Source: Mycobacterium aquaticum
GTDB taxonomy: Bacteria; Actinomycetota; Actinomycetes; Mycobacteriales; Mycobacteriaceae
Assembly: GCF_002086485.1 (NCBI RefSeq)
Contig: NZ_MVHF01000048.1
Span: 1-62,615, forward strand
Direction of reading: 5' to 3'
DNA: 62,615 nt
Each line of letters starts with the position of its first letter. Position 1 is the stretch's first letter. The notes under the pieces were generated by a model, which had not been told where the DNA came from, made no database searches, and worked only from the letters and a program-made list of their open reading frames with translations. Made by a program: the position numbers and the translations under genes. Positions 24,976-34,246 of the stretch are shown in pieces.

Positions 24976-26712
24976 TCAGTGTGCGATGTGCCATTCAGCG
25001 GCGGCATGCTGCTGGCGCCAGAACTCGGCGAACCGGCCACCCGCGCTGAGCAATTCGTCGACGCTGCCGTCCTCGACGATGCGACCACCGTCGACGAACA
25101 AGACCCTGTCGGCATGCCGTATGCTGGCCAGCCGATGCGCCACGATCACGCGAGTGCGGGGCTGCAGGTCAACCGTGAGCGCGTCCACGACGGCGGCTTC
25201 GTTCTCGGTATCCAGTGCGCTGGTCGCCTCATCCACCAGCAGGATCGGGGCAGGTTTGACGAGAGCCCGGGCGATGCTGACCCGTTGGCGTTCGCCGCCG
25301 GACAACGCCGTGCCCGCCTCACCGACCGTGGTGGCGTCGCCGTCGGCCATCCGCCCGGTCAACTCGTCGACCCGGGCCAGTCGCATGGCCGCGGCGAGCC
25401 GGTCTGCGTCGGCGGCGGGATCACCCACCGCAATGTTGTCGCGAATGGACCCGTCGAACAGATACGGATGCTGGAATACCACGCTCGTTGCGGCCCGGCG
25501 GGTTTCGGCATCCAGTGTCGAGGCGTCGACGCCATCGATCAACACGCGGCCTGCCGTGGGCTGGTGAAGGCCTGCGATCAGGGACAGGATGGTGCTCTTG
25601 CCCGATCCGGACGGGCCGACGATGGCCGTCGTTCCGCCTGGTTCGAGCACGAAGCTGACCTTGTCGAGCACCGGGTTGTCGCCGTAGCCGAAGCTCACCT
25701 CGTCGAACTCGATGCGCGGTATGGAATCATGTTGAACTGCAACGGTTCCCGTGGTAAGCGTCGGCGCCGATAGCACGCCGCCGATCCGCCGCAGGGTGGC
25801 GCGGGTCGACTCGATGGCCGGTGCCAGTTCGCTCAGCGCCGTGAACGGCTCCAGGTAGCGCGCGATGACGACGATCAGCGCGATCGCCTCGGGAACACTC
25901 AACGCCCCGCGCATGGTCAGCACGGTTGCCATACCCGCCAACGCGATCAGCGCCACCTGACTGGCCAGGCTGAACAACAGCTGCCCGGGGATCTGCATGC
26001 CCAGCAGCCGCACACTCGCGCCGTGCTGATCGGCCAGCGCATCACCGACCAGGCTGCGGGCCGGTTCCGCCCGCCGCGCGGCCCGCAAAGCTTGTTGGGT
26101 GCGGGCGAATTCGATGATCCGCTCGGTGAATGCCCGGTTGGTCTCATCGGCGACGGCGTCGGCCTTGCGGCTGCACCGCCCTGACGCCCACAGCGCGCCC
26201 AGCAGGACGACCACGCCGGCCAGCGCGGCGAACCCCAGCGGCGGTGACACCGCGATCAGCGCGACAGCGATGGCCGCAGGCAGCAGGACCGCTCCGACCA
26301 GCGGCGTGAGCAGGTTGACCACGAGGCCGACCAATTCCGGCCCGGTCGCCGCGATCGCTTGGCGGGTGTTGGCGGTGTTCGCTCCGTTGTCACCGGCCAG
26401 CCAGTCGAGCCTGATGCTCGGCAGCCGGTCGGCCACGTCGTGCTGAGTGTGGTCCAGCACGGCGAAGCCGAGGTCGAATCCGAGCCGCGATGTGGCGGTA
26501 TCGATCACCCAGCCAACGACGGTCGCGGCGGTCAGCCAGCCCAGCCACGGCACGGCGCCGCCGGGGTCGTCACTGAACAGTGCCGCGACCAGTGGCACGA
26601 GCAGCACTGTGCCCGCTGCGCGGATCACCACCGATATCAGTGTCAGCACGGCGTAAACGCCGAACTTGCCACGTTTGTCGGCGGGGACGAGGGCGATGAG
26701 CGTGCGGATCAT
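24976..26712 (-). CDS. irtB: IrtB, half-transporter of the carboxymycobactin importer
   Basis: 578 residues: six membrane helices (about 1-300), then an ABC domain with GPSGSGKST, LSGGERQRVSIARAL and LLVDEATSALD. With IrtA it forms the heterodimeric ABC transporter that imports ferric (carboxy)mycobactin across the inner membrane despite an exporter fold. Length and order irtA-irtB match known mycobacteria, including the 4-nt ATGA overlap with irtA. Expression should follow the iron-responsive promoter upstream of irtA. Confidence 0.9.
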   Translation of the reverse strand: MIRTLIALVPADKRGKFGVYAVLTLISVVIRAAGTVLLVPLVAALFSDDPGGAVPWLGWLTAATVVGWVIDTATSRLGFDLGFAVLDHTQHDVADRLPSIRLDWLAGDNGANTANTRQAIAATGPELVGLVVNLLTPLVGAVLLPAAIAVALIAVSPPLGFAALAGVVVLLGALWASGRCSRKADAVADETNRAFTERIIEFARTQQALRAARRAEPARSLVGDALADQHGASVRLLGMQIPGQLLFSLASQVALIALAGMATVLTMRGALSVPEAIALIVVIARYLEPFTALSELAPAIESTRATLRRIGGVLSAPTLTTGTVAVQHDSIPRIEFDEVSFGYGDNPVLDKVSFVLEPGGTTAIVGPSGSGKSTILSLIAGLHQPTAGRVLIDGVDASTLDAETRRAATSVVFQHPYLFDGSIRDNIAVGDPAADADRLAAAMRLARVDELTGRMADGDATTVGEAGTALSGGERQRVSIARALVKPAPILLVDEATSALDTENEAAVVDALTVDLQPRTRVIVAHRLASIRHADRVLFVDGGRIVEDGSVDELLSAGGRFAEFWRQQHAAAEWHIAH

Positions 26713-29273
26713 CGGGTGGCCTCTCCGGCGGTCACGGTGTCGCGGTGTCCGGTCTCCCACAGTTGGTGGTAGCGGCCGCCCGCGGCGAGCAAATCGTCAT
26801 GCGTGCCGGTTTCGACAATCCGGCCCGCGTCGAGCACGACGATCTGATCGGCATGGGTGATGGTGTGCAGCCGGTGGGCGATGACGAGCACCGTGCGGTC
26901 CCGGGTCAACCTGTTGAGTGCCTGCTGCACAAGGTATTCCGACTCCGGATCGGCGAACGCCGTGGCTTCGTCGAGGATCAGTACGTCCGTGTCGGCCAGG
27001 ATCGCCCGCGCGATGGTCAGTCGTTGCCGTTCACCACCGGAGAGGGCCGGCATCGCGCCGAGCGCCGTGTTGTAGCCATCGGGCAGGCGCAGCACCCGAT
27101 CGTGGATCTGCGCGTCGCGTGCCGCCTCCTGCACCCGGTCGAAGGTCGCTTCCGGGTCGGCGAGGGCGATGTTCTCCGCGACGGTGCCCGCCACCAATTG
27201 GGTGTCCTGCAGCACGAACCCGACCCGGCGATACAGCTCGTCGGCGGGCAAGGTGCGAATATCCCTGCCGCCCACGCGGATCGACCCGTCGGCCACGTCA
27301 TGGAAACGAGCCAGCAGCGCAGCAAGCGTGGACTTGCCCGATCCGGACGGCCCGACCAAGGCCGTGACCGTGCCGGGCCGCAGCGTCAATGAGACATCAT
27401 CGATCACCGGAACACCCGGGCGGTATGCAAACGTCACGTGGTCGAACACCACCGCGCCGGAATCATCCTGAGCTGCCACCGGATCTGCGATGGCAAGATC
27501 CGGTTCGTCCAGCGCGTTCTGGATACGCCGGGCAGCGATCATCCCGCCGCGGATCCCGCCGAGGCCGTAGCCGATGCCGAGCAGCCGGACGCCGAATGTG
27601 GTGCCCAGCAACAGGAACGGCAGTATATCGACGGGGTCCAGCCAGCCGTTGACGATCATCGGGGTGCCGACGGCCACGATCAACCACACGAACGTGGCCG
27701 GCCTGGTGACCAGGTCCATCAGCGACTTCTTGCCGGTGAACGGCCGTTGCCAGGCGACCAGGAACCCGATGTACTCGTCGAGCCGACGCCGGAAGCTCGA
27801 GGCTGCCGCACCACCGAACACCCGCACCACCGGCTGGCCTTCGAGGTAGGCACCGGCCTCGACGTTCATCCGTTCGGCCCAGCGCTGCGCCTGCGCGATG
27901 CGGGGACCGGATTGGATCGTCATCACCGACATCAACACGAGATAGACCAGCACCGGGACGAACAACACCGCGGCCAGCCGCCAGTCCACGCTGAACAGAT
28001 AGATCAACACCGCCAGTGGTGCGATCACCGCCGCTACAGCGGCGGGTATGGCATGGGTGACCAGGTAGTGCAGCGACAGGGTGTCGTCTTGCACCAGTTG
28101 CTTGATCGAGCCCGATCCCCGGGCGGTGAACCAGCCCAGCGGCAACCGGGACATCTTGGTCAGCAACCGGGTGCGCAGCTCACGAGCGAAGTTCGCGTCG
28201 ATCCAGTGCAGCCACAACGTGAGCACCGCGGCCAGGAAGGTGCCTGTGCCGAGCAGCCCGACGGCCGTGAGCCCCAAGGCCCACAGGCGGTCGCGGTCGG
28301 CTCCGGCCAGCAGGAGCCGGGCCAGTTCGACGAGCAGCACGAAGGGCGCCAACTGAACGAGCGTGATGACGGCCTGCAGCACGCCGGAGACGATCAGCGG
28401 GGTGCGCAGGGGGCCCAGCAGGCGGCCCGCGGCCTGCGCCCGCCAGTTCCCCCGCGGTGCGCTCGGTTCTGGTTCCGGTTGCTTGTCGGGTTGTACCGCA
28501 ACGTCTTTGGTTGCTTCTGGCGGTGTGTCACCGCGCCTGGTCCCCATGGCCCGACCCTCGGTCCAGTACGCCTGCGCGTGAATCTCCGTCTTGGGGAATC
28601 CGAATTCGTCGCGTAGCCGGACCCGGAGATGCTTGAGCGATCCGGCCTCGGGCGTGACCCAGCAGTACCAGTCCGACCAGTCCCTGGCCTCCACGGCGGC
28701 CGCGAGCGACGTGGCGTCGGTGCGGGCGACCCACCGCACCCTCATCCTGGGATGTGCAGCGATCGGGATCAACAGGTCGGACTCGTCGTGCTGCTCGAGG
28801 TAGACCTCGATCGGGATGTCGTGCGGGACGGCTTCGATGATGCCGTTGATCGCGGGGGTCGCGGCGGCATCGCCGATCAGCAGGTACCCGGCCGGGGGCT
28901 CCTCGGGCACGCTGAACCCGGCGGAGCCCAGGGTCGTCACCGGCACGGTCGCGCCCGGTGCCGCACTCCTTGCCCAGTGCGACGCCGGTCCGGACGGCTC
29001 GTGCAGCACGACGTCGATGGCGAAGTGTCCGGTGCCGGCATCGGCGTCGACGATCGTATAGCCCCGCTGGAATTCGGTCTTGGACCCGTCCGGATCCGGA
29101 AACCAGAAGCGCAACCACGACGTCGGCTCCGCGACCGCGTCCTCGAACAGCGTGGGTGAAACCATGCGGATGCGCAGGAGATTCGGTGTTCGCCATTCGG
29201 TTCCGACGACGGTGGCCTGGTGATCACGGGCGCCGAAGCCCCGCATGATCGCGCCCTGGAATCCGCGTGCCAT
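26709..29273 (-). CDS. irtA: IrtA, siderophore-interacting domain fused to ABC half-transporter
   Basis: 854 residues. The N-terminal 240 residues form a siderophore-interaction (FAD-binding ferric reductase) domain with WLRFWFPDPDG, FQRGYTIVDADAG and the LLIGDAAATPAI loop. A charged linker follows, then six helices and an ABC domain (GPSGSGKST, LSGGERQRLTIARAI, LILDEATAFAD). The SIP domain reduces iron in imported mycobactin at the membrane. ATG 29273 has GGGAGGGG at good spacing; ATG 29246 is an alternative. An IdeR-type box lies 46-64 nt upstream. Confidence 0.92.
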   Translation of the reverse strand: MARGFQGAIMRGFGARDHQATVVGTEWRTPNLLRIRMVSPTLFEDAVAEPTSWLRFWFPDPDGSKTEFQRGYTIVDADAGTGHFAIDVVLHEPSGPASHWARSAAPGATVPVTTLGSAGFSVPEEPPAGYLLIGDAAATPAINGIIEAVPHDIPIEVYLEQHDESDLLIPIAAHPRMRVRWVARTDATSLAAAVEARDWSDWYCWVTPEAGSLKHLRVRLRDEFGFPKTEIHAQAYWTEGRAMGTRRGDTPPEATKDVAVQPDKQPEPEPSAPRGNWRAQAAGRLLGPLRTPLIVSGVLQAVITLVQLAPFVLLVELARLLLAGADRDRLWALGLTAVGLLGTGTFLAAVLTLWLHWIDANFARELRTRLLTKMSRLPLGWFTARGSGSIKQLVQDDTLSLHYLVTHAIPAAVAAVIAPLAVLIYLFSVDWRLAAVLFVPVLVYLVLMSVMTIQSGPRIAQAQRWAERMNVEAGAYLEGQPVVRVFGGAAASSFRRRLDEYIGFLVAWQRPFTGKKSLMDLVTRPATFVWLIVAVGTPMIVNGWLDPVDILPFLLLGTTFGVRLLGIGYGLGGIRGGMIAARRIQNALDEPDLAIADPVAAQDDSGAVVFDHVTFAYRPGVPVIDDVSLTLRPGTVTALVGPSGSGKSTLAALLARFHDVADGSIRVGGRDIRTLPADELYRRVGFVLQDTQLVAGTVAENIALADPEATFDRVQEAARDAQIHDRVLRLPDGYNTALGAMPALSGGERQRLTIARAILADTDVLILDEATAFADPESEYLVQQALNRLTRDRTVLVIAHRLHTITHADQIVVLDAGRIVETGTHDDLLAAGGRYHQLWETGHRDTVTAGEATR

Positions 29274-29318
29274 CGACGGTCCCCTCCCAGTTGGTCCTGA
29301 CCACGATATCCCACAAAG

Positions 29319-29337
29319 TATGGGTAGCCTTACCTAC
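29319..29337 (-). promoter_or_regulatory. IdeR (iron box) operator of irtAB
   Basis: The plus strand reads TATGGGTAGCCTTACCTAC; its complement GTAGGTAAGGCTACCCATA matches the IdeR/DtxR 19-bp consensus (TWAGGTWAGSCTWACCTWA) at about 15 positions. It is placed to repress irtAB when iron is plentiful. Confidence 0.75.
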
Positions 29338-29366
29338 TGTCAACACGGCCCTGCGGCCACCTCTCG

Positions 29367-29399
29367 GTTACAGAGCGCATGCTCTGTTACTGTGGCGGC
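29367..29399 (+). promoter_or_regulatory. TetR autoregulatory palindrome and leaderless promoter
   Basis: GTTACAGAGC (29367-29376) and GCTCTGTTAC (29381-29390) form an inverted repeat with one mismatch and a 4-nt centre. The right arm overlaps the -10-like TACTGT (29388-29393), which ends 6 nt before ATG 29400. The arrangement matches autorepression by the adjacent TetR protein. The IdeR box of the divergent irtA lies only 30 nt away. Confidence 0.6.
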
Positions 29400-30035
29400 A
29401 TGCCGCGCCCGCGTGTCCACGATCCGGATACGGTGCTCGACGCCGTCGAATCGCTGGCGGTGACTTCGGGCCTCGCCTCGGTGACCATCCGCGCGGTGAG
29501 CGCGGCCGTCGGCGTGTCCAATGGCGCGCTCTACCACCAGTTCGGATCCCGCGGCGGCCTGCTGGGTCGCGCCTGGGTGCGGGCGGGTCGCAGATTCCTG
29601 GCTCTGCAACGCGAGCTGGTCGACGCCGCGGCCAGCGGTACCGACGCCATCCTCGCCGCCGCCCGGACACCCGCCCAATTCGCCGAGGACCACCCGGCAT
29701 CAGCCCGGCTGGTTCTGCTGTTCCCACCACACGAGATCGCCGCCGTCGGATTACCCGACGATCTCGCCTACGAACTCGACGCGCTCCAAAAGCACTTGCT
29801 GGCATTGATGATCGAGCTGGCGGAGTCCGCGTGGGGCCGGCGCGACCGCGCCGCCGTGGACACCGTCACCACCTGCATCGTCGATCTGCCCACCGCCGTG
29901 CTGCTGCACCGCGACCGCCTCGGCGATCCCACCGCATTGCGTCACCTGCGTGCCGCCGTGCAGGCCGTACTCGAAATCGGCCCAAGCCCACTCATCCGAC
30001 ACAGCAGCCCCACCACAACGAAAGGTGCACCATGA
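29400..30035 (+). CDS. TetR-family transcriptional regulator
   Basis: 211 residues. The N-terminal HTH runs about 25-50 (TIRAVSAAVGVSNGALYHQFGSR) and the C-terminal ligand domain is helical. Its stop overlaps the ATG of the enoyl-CoA hydratase-like gene (ATGA), so the two form one operon and the regulator probably responds to an acyl-CoA or related compound (inference). Confidence 0.85.
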   Translation: MPRPRVHDPDTVLDAVESLAVTSGLASVTIRAVSAAVGVSNGALYHQFGSRGGLLGRAWVRAGRRFLALQRELVDAAASGTDAILAAARTPAQFAEDHPASARLVLLFPPHEIAAVGLPDDLAYELDALQKHLLALMIELAESAWGRRDRAAVDTVTTCIVDLPTAVLLHRDRLGDPTALRHLRAAVQAVLEIGPSPLIRHSSPTTTKGAP

Positions 30036-30691
30036 CAACAACACTCGACTTCGACGGCGAGATCGCGGTCCTCGACCTCGGGGATGACGAGAACCGGTTC
30101 TCGCCCGAATTCCTCGACGAAGTCGACGCCCAGCTGGACCATGTGCTCGCCAAGAAGGCACACGGCCTCGTGACCACTGCCGACAGCAAGTTCTACTCCA
30201 ACGGCCTCGACCTGGATTGGCTTGGCGCACATAGTGATCAGGGCGCGTGGTATGTCGGGCGCGTCCAGGGCCTGTTGGCCCGGTTACTGACGTTCCCGCT
30301 GCCGACTGCGGCGGCGGTGGTCGGACACGCGTTCGGGGCCGGAGCGATGCTGGCCATCGCACACGACTTCCGCGTCATGCGCGCCGACCGCGGCTTCTTC
30401 TGCTTCCCAGAGGTCGACATCCGGATTCCGTTCACGCCAGGGATGGCAGCGTTGATCCAAGCCAAACTGACGCCACAGGCCGCCGTCGCGTCGATGACAA
30501 CGGGCCGCCGCTTCGGTGGCCACGATGCTCTGACGCACGGACTGGTGGACGCCACCGCGCCGGAGGGCGGGGTCACCGTCGCGGCCACCGATCTGTTGCG
30601 CCCGTTGCACGGCAAGGACACCGGCACTCTCGGTGCCATCAAGGACGTCATGTTCGGCGTTGCCGCGCAGGCGCTCAAGGCTGGTCAATAG
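30032..30691 (+). CDS. Enoyl-CoA hydratase/isomerase (crotonase) family protein
   Basis: 219 residues with the crotonase fold: N-terminal strands, oxyanion-hole segments FYSNGLDLDWL and GHAFGAGAMLAIAHDFRVM, and the FPEVDIRIPFTPGM region. The usual glutamate pair of true hydratases is not obvious, so isomerase or another acyl-CoA activity is possible. Slightly short for the family (usually about 250-260). Co-transcribed with the TetR gene. Confidence 0.75.
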   Translation: MTTTLDFDGEIAVLDLGDDENRFSPEFLDEVDAQLDHVLAKKAHGLVTTADSKFYSNGLDLDWLGAHSDQGAWYVGRVQGLLARLLTFPLPTAAAVVGHAFGAGAMLAIAHDFRVMRADRGFFCFPEVDIRIPFTPGMAALIQAKLTPQAAVASMTTGRRFGGHDALTHGLVDATAPEGGVTVAATDLLRPLHGKDTGTLGAIKDVMFGVAAQALKAGQ

Positions 30692-30699
30692 CCGGTTTG

Positions 30700-30717
30700 C
30701 ACCGTCCGCCGACGGTG
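30700..30717. terminator. Hairpin downstream of the TetR operon
   Basis: CACCGTC and GACGGTG pair with a 4-nt CGCC loop, 9 nt after the stop of the crotonase gene; no U-tract follows, as is usual in mycobacteria. A weak terminator candidate. Confidence 0.4.
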
Positions 30718-30806
30718 ATAGGCGCGGCCGATCAGAGGGTCGGTAATTCCGCTTGACCCGCAGTTTCGCGGTCATGCAGCCTGATTCTCTACGGAGGTGC
30801 ACCGCG

Positions 30807-32702
30807 ATGACCGATTCTTTGACACACGAGCCGGGGATGGACCCAAGCCATTTCCCGCCGATCGAGGACTACGCGTTTCTTTCCGACTGCGAGACAACGG
30901 CGCTCATCGCACCCGACGGTTCGGTCGAATGGCTGTGCCTGCCACGCATGGACTCCCCGAGCGTGTTCGGTGCCCTGCTCGATCGCGACGCCGGGCACTT
31001 CCGGATCGGCCCAGCCGGAGTCGACGTGCCGTCGGCGCGCCGCTACATCCCCGGCACCCTGGCGGTCGAGACCAGCTGGTGGACGCCCGGCGGCTGGCTC
31101 GTCGTCACCGACGCGCTGCTCATGGGACCGTGGCACCACGAAGACGAGCGATCCCGCACACATCGCCGCGCGCCAACCGATTACGACGCGGCGCACGTGC
31201 TGCTGCGGGTGCTGCGCTGCGTCAACGGTCAGGTGCAGGTGGACATGGACTGCACACCCGCGTTCGATTACGGCCGGCTGTCCCCGCAATGGTCGTACAC
31301 CGGCGACACCTATCACGAGGCGGTCGCCGCACCCGAAGGCGAGGAACCGCGGCTGCGGCTCACCACCGATCTCAACATCGGGTTCGAGGGGCCGACCGCC
31401 ACCGCTCGCACCCTCCTCAAAGAGGGGCAACGTCGATTCGTCGCACTGTCGTGGAGCAAGCACCCTCCGCCGGCAACCCTGCAGGACGCGGAAACCCAGC
31501 TGCGGTGGACCTGCCATCACTGGCAGCATTGGCTCGATCGCGGTACGTTCCCCGACCATCGGTGGCGCGGGCATCTGCAACGCAGTGCCTTGACCCTCAA
31601 GGGCCTGAGCTTTGCCCCATCCGGCGCCATGGTCGCGGCTGCCACCACCTCTCTTCCAGAAACGCCTGGTGGCGAACGTAATTGGGACTACCGCTACACC
31701 TGGATACGCGATACCGCCAAGACGTTGTGGGCGCTCAACGAACTGGGTCTCGACTGGGAAGCCCACGATTTCTTTCGCTTCGTCGCCGATGTCGCCGAAG
31801 CCGAGAACGGCGACCTGCAACTGATGTACGGCGTCGACGGGGAGCGGGTCCTGCCCGAGTCGACACTCGACCATCTGTCGGGTTACGAAGGCGCCCGACC
31901 GGTTCGGATCGGCAATGCGGCGTACAACCAGCGTCAGCACGACGTGTGGGGTGCGATGGTGCGCGCAATCGACGTGCACACCGGCCCGCATCATCGCGTG
32001 AACGACCGGCTGTGGCGCATTGTGCGGACTCAGGTGGACCGCGCGCTCACGCACTGGCGCGAACCAGATCAGGGCATCTGGGAGGTGCGCTCCGGACCCC
32101 AGCATTTCACCTTCTCCAAGGTGGCGTGCTGGGTGGCGGCCGACTCCGGCGCGCGGATCGCCGAAGGCCGAGGCGAAGGCAAGCTCGCCGCCGAATGGCG
32201 CACCGCCGCAGAAGAAATCCGCGCAGATGTCCTGCTCAATGCCGTCGACGAACGCGGGGTGTTCACCCAGCACTACGACACGTTGGCGCTGGATGCCTCG
32301 GTGTTGCTCATACCGTTGTTCGGCTTCCTGCCTGCCGGCGACGAACGGGTGCGTAACACGGTCCTCGCGATCGCCGAGGAGCTCACCGAAGACGACATGG
32401 TGCTGCGGTACCGGGTCGACGAGACCGAGGATGGACTGACCGGGGAGGAGGGTACGTTCACCATCTGCTCGTTCTGGCTGGTTTCGGCGCTGGTCGAGAT
32501 CGGCGAGCTGGCCCGGGCGAAAACCTTGTGCGGCAAGCTGTTGGCGGCGGCGAGCAGCCTGCAGCTGTACGCCGAGGAGATCGACCCGCACAGCGGACGT
32601 CACCTCGGCAACTTCCCGCAGGCGTTCACGCATCTGGCATTGATCAATGCGGTCACCGCAGTCATCAAGGCGGAGCGGGCGCAGGCGGCCAACCGCGATT
32701 GA
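30807..32702 (+). CDS. Trehalase-like glycoside hydrolase family 15 protein
   Basis: 631 residues in the GH15 layout: an N-terminal beta domain opening PPIEDYAFLSDCETTALIAPDGSVEWLCLPR and a catalytic (alpha/alpha)6 barrel. Catalytic-region motifs are RNWDYRYTWIRDTA, ENGDLQLMYGVDGER and, late, EEGTFTICSFWLV. This matches the mycobacterial trehalase (Rv2402 type), which splits trehalose to glucose and is not related to GH37 trehalases. ACGGAGG supports ATG 30807; the ORF runs 18 codons further. The enzyme would return trehalose to central metabolism. Confidence 0.82.
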   Translation: MTDSLTHEPGMDPSHFPPIEDYAFLSDCETTALIAPDGSVEWLCLPRMDSPSVFGALLDRDAGHFRIGPAGVDVPSARRYIPGTLAVETSWWTPGGWLVVTDALLMGPWHHEDERSRTHRRAPTDYDAAHVLLRVLRCVNGQVQVDMDCTPAFDYGRLSPQWSYTGDTYHEAVAAPEGEEPRLRLTTDLNIGFEGPTATARTLLKEGQRRFVALSWSKHPPPATLQDAETQLRWTCHHWQHWLDRGTFPDHRWRGHLQRSALTLKGLSFAPSGAMVAAATTSLPETPGGERNWDYRYTWIRDTAKTLWALNELGLDWEAHDFFRFVADVAEAENGDLQLMYGVDGERVLPESTLDHLSGYEGARPVRIGNAAYNQRQHDVWGAMVRAIDVHTGPHHRVNDRLWRIVRTQVDRALTHWREPDQGIWEVRSGPQHFTFSKVACWVAADSGARIAEGRGEGKLAAEWRTAAEEIRADVLLNAVDERGVFTQHYDTLALDASVLLIPLFGFLPAGDERVRNTVLAIAEELTEDDMVLRYRVDETEDGLTGEEGTFTICSFWLVSALVEIGELARAKTLCGKLLAAASSLQLYAEEIDPHSGRHLGNFPQAFTHLALINAVTAVIKAERAQAANRD

Positions 32703-32736
32703 GACCGTGACCCGCGCCTGCCGGTGTTCTACCTAC

Positions 32737-34059
32737 CTATCCCGCCGGTGGGCGCGCAGGCGCGACCGGTCGCACGACGGCAGCCTGCTTGCGCGCGGCG
32801 TGGTGAGGAGGCTTGGTGATGACGGTCAAGGTGATCGCCGCCAGGGCGATGCAGCCGACGACCGTGAAGGCGGTGGTGTAGTTCTTGTCGTGACCGATGA
32901 GTCCGTTGGCGATCAGCGGTCCCAATATGCCGCCCAGCGACCACGCCACGAGCATCAGACCGTAGATGGCGCCGGCCCGCGATACCCCGAAGAACTTGCC
33001 GGCGGTGGACGGCATGGTGCCGAATGCGCCGCCGTAGCAGAGGATCGTCACGCATGCGAAGATCGCGAACGCCAGTCCCGATGACGCGTGTGGCAGGGCC
33101 AGCAGGCAAAGGCCTTCGATCGCAAGCAAAGTCGCGAAGGTGGGCATCTTGCCGATCTTGTCCGAGATCCATGCCCACAGGATCCGGCCACCGCCGTTCA
33201 TCAGGCCGATGACACCGACCAACGTCGCGGCACCGGCCTTGGAGAAGCCGGCTATGTCGCTTGCCGCCGAAGCTGCCGTCGCGATCACCGAGATACCGGA
33301 GAGAACCGCGAGCATGAGGATTGCTGTGAGCAGATACCACTGGCGGGTGCTCAGCGCTTCGCCGACGGTGTAGTCGTCGGCGGCGCCCACGAGCTTCTGC
33401 GCAGGTGCCGGCATACCGGCCGGACGGTAACCCGTCGGCGGGTTGGCGAAGGTACTCGCTCCGATCAGCACGGCGATCAAGTAGGCGATTCCCAGGTACA
33501 GGAATGCCTCGGTGGGGACGGTCTTGTCGGCGTCGATCAGAACCTGTCCGAGCGGGCTGGTGATCACCGCGCCGAAGCCGAAGCCGCCGACGGCGATCCC
33601 GGTGATCAGTCCAGCCTTGTCGGGAAACCACTTCTGCAGCATGGCAATCGGAACGATGTATGCCATCCCGAGGCCGAATCCGGCCAGCACGCCGTAGCCC
33701 AGGACGAGCACCCAGAACGTATCCTTGTGCGCGAACGAGGCGAGGATGACGCCCACGGCATAGATCACCCCGCCGGTCATGGCAACAGTGCGTGGGCCTT
33801 TCGCATCCTGGATCCGGCCGCCGATGAACGCGCCGACGAAAATCATGCCGATGGCAGTCTCGAAAGGTATTGCGACATGCGCTTTCTCCCATCCGAACGC
33901 CTCAGGACTGGTCATCGCCTTGGCGAACGTACTCCAGGCGTATACCGCACCGAGCGCCAACTGCACCAGCACCGCGCCGACGAGGATCACCCATCGCTTG
34001 GCGGCAGGTACCGCGTCAGGATCTAAGGTCGAACGTGCTGTCCATTCATTTCTTGTCAT
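32737..34059 (-). CDS. OFA-family (oxalate/formate antiporter-like) MFS transporter
   Basis: 440 residues with twelve membrane helices in two six-helix halves, a short cytoplasmic N-terminus and a basic C-terminus. The helix 1 motif LVQLALGAVYAWSTFAKAM and the FPDKAGLITGIAVGGFGFGAVI loop are typical of the OFA family, whose reference member is the oxalate:formate antiporter OxlT. It is divergent from the formate dehydrogenase operon with a shared 187-nt regulatory region, so formate (or formate/oxalate) is the natural substrate guess. No oxalyl-CoA decarboxylase or formyl-CoA transferase is present in the window. Confidence 0.82.
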   Translation of the reverse strand: MTRNEWTARSTLDPDAVPAAKRWVILVGAVLVQLALGAVYAWSTFAKAMTSPEAFGWEKAHVAIPFETAIGMIFVGAFIGGRIQDAKGPRTVAMTGGVIYAVGVILASFAHKDTFWVLVLGYGVLAGFGLGMAYIVPIAMLQKWFPDKAGLITGIAVGGFGFGAVITSPLGQVLIDADKTVPTEAFLYLGIAYLIAVLIGASTFANPPTGYRPAGMPAPAQKLVGAADDYTVGEALSTRQWYLLTAILMLAVLSGISVIATAASAASDIAGFSKAGAATLVGVIGLMNGGGRILWAWISDKIGKMPTFATLLAIEGLCLLALPHASSGLAFAIFACVTILCYGGAFGTMPSTAGKFFGVSRAGAIYGLMLVAWSLGGILGPLIANGLIGHDKNYTTAFTVVGCIALAAITLTVITKPPHHAARKQAAVVRPVAPARPPAG

Positions 34060-34117
34060 GCGAACCTCCTCAGCAGGCGACTCAGTGTGATGTCACAGCG
34101 GAGAGGGGCGGATGCAA

Positions 34118-34246
34118 CCGAGGGGTGAAGCGTGGGGTGAACTACGCAGCGTCTCCGCTGACCTGATGCACCTGTGTGGCTGATACACCCACGCGCTCAC
34201 CCCTCGGGGTGATTGCCGGGGCAGGCACTACTGGTGTGCTCCAGTG
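34118..34246. promoter_or_regulatory. Divergent oxlT-like/fds control region with four GGGGTGA-type repeats
   Basis: The heptamer GGGGTGA occurs at 34122-34128, 34134-34140 and 34206-34212, and inverted (TCACCCC) at 34197-34203. The last two form a tight palindrome with a 2-nt centre. CCGAGGGGTGA (34118-34128) is also the exact inverse of 34197-34207. TGAACTACGCA at 34138-34148 recurs in the rpe promoter. Such density suggests multimeric regulator binding with looping or cooperative contacts (inference). Confidence 0.55.

Noticed and set aside
30789..32633. 614-codon minus-strand ORF opposite trehalase
   Set aside because: Shadow of the GH15 gene; no recognisable domain or ribosome-binding site.
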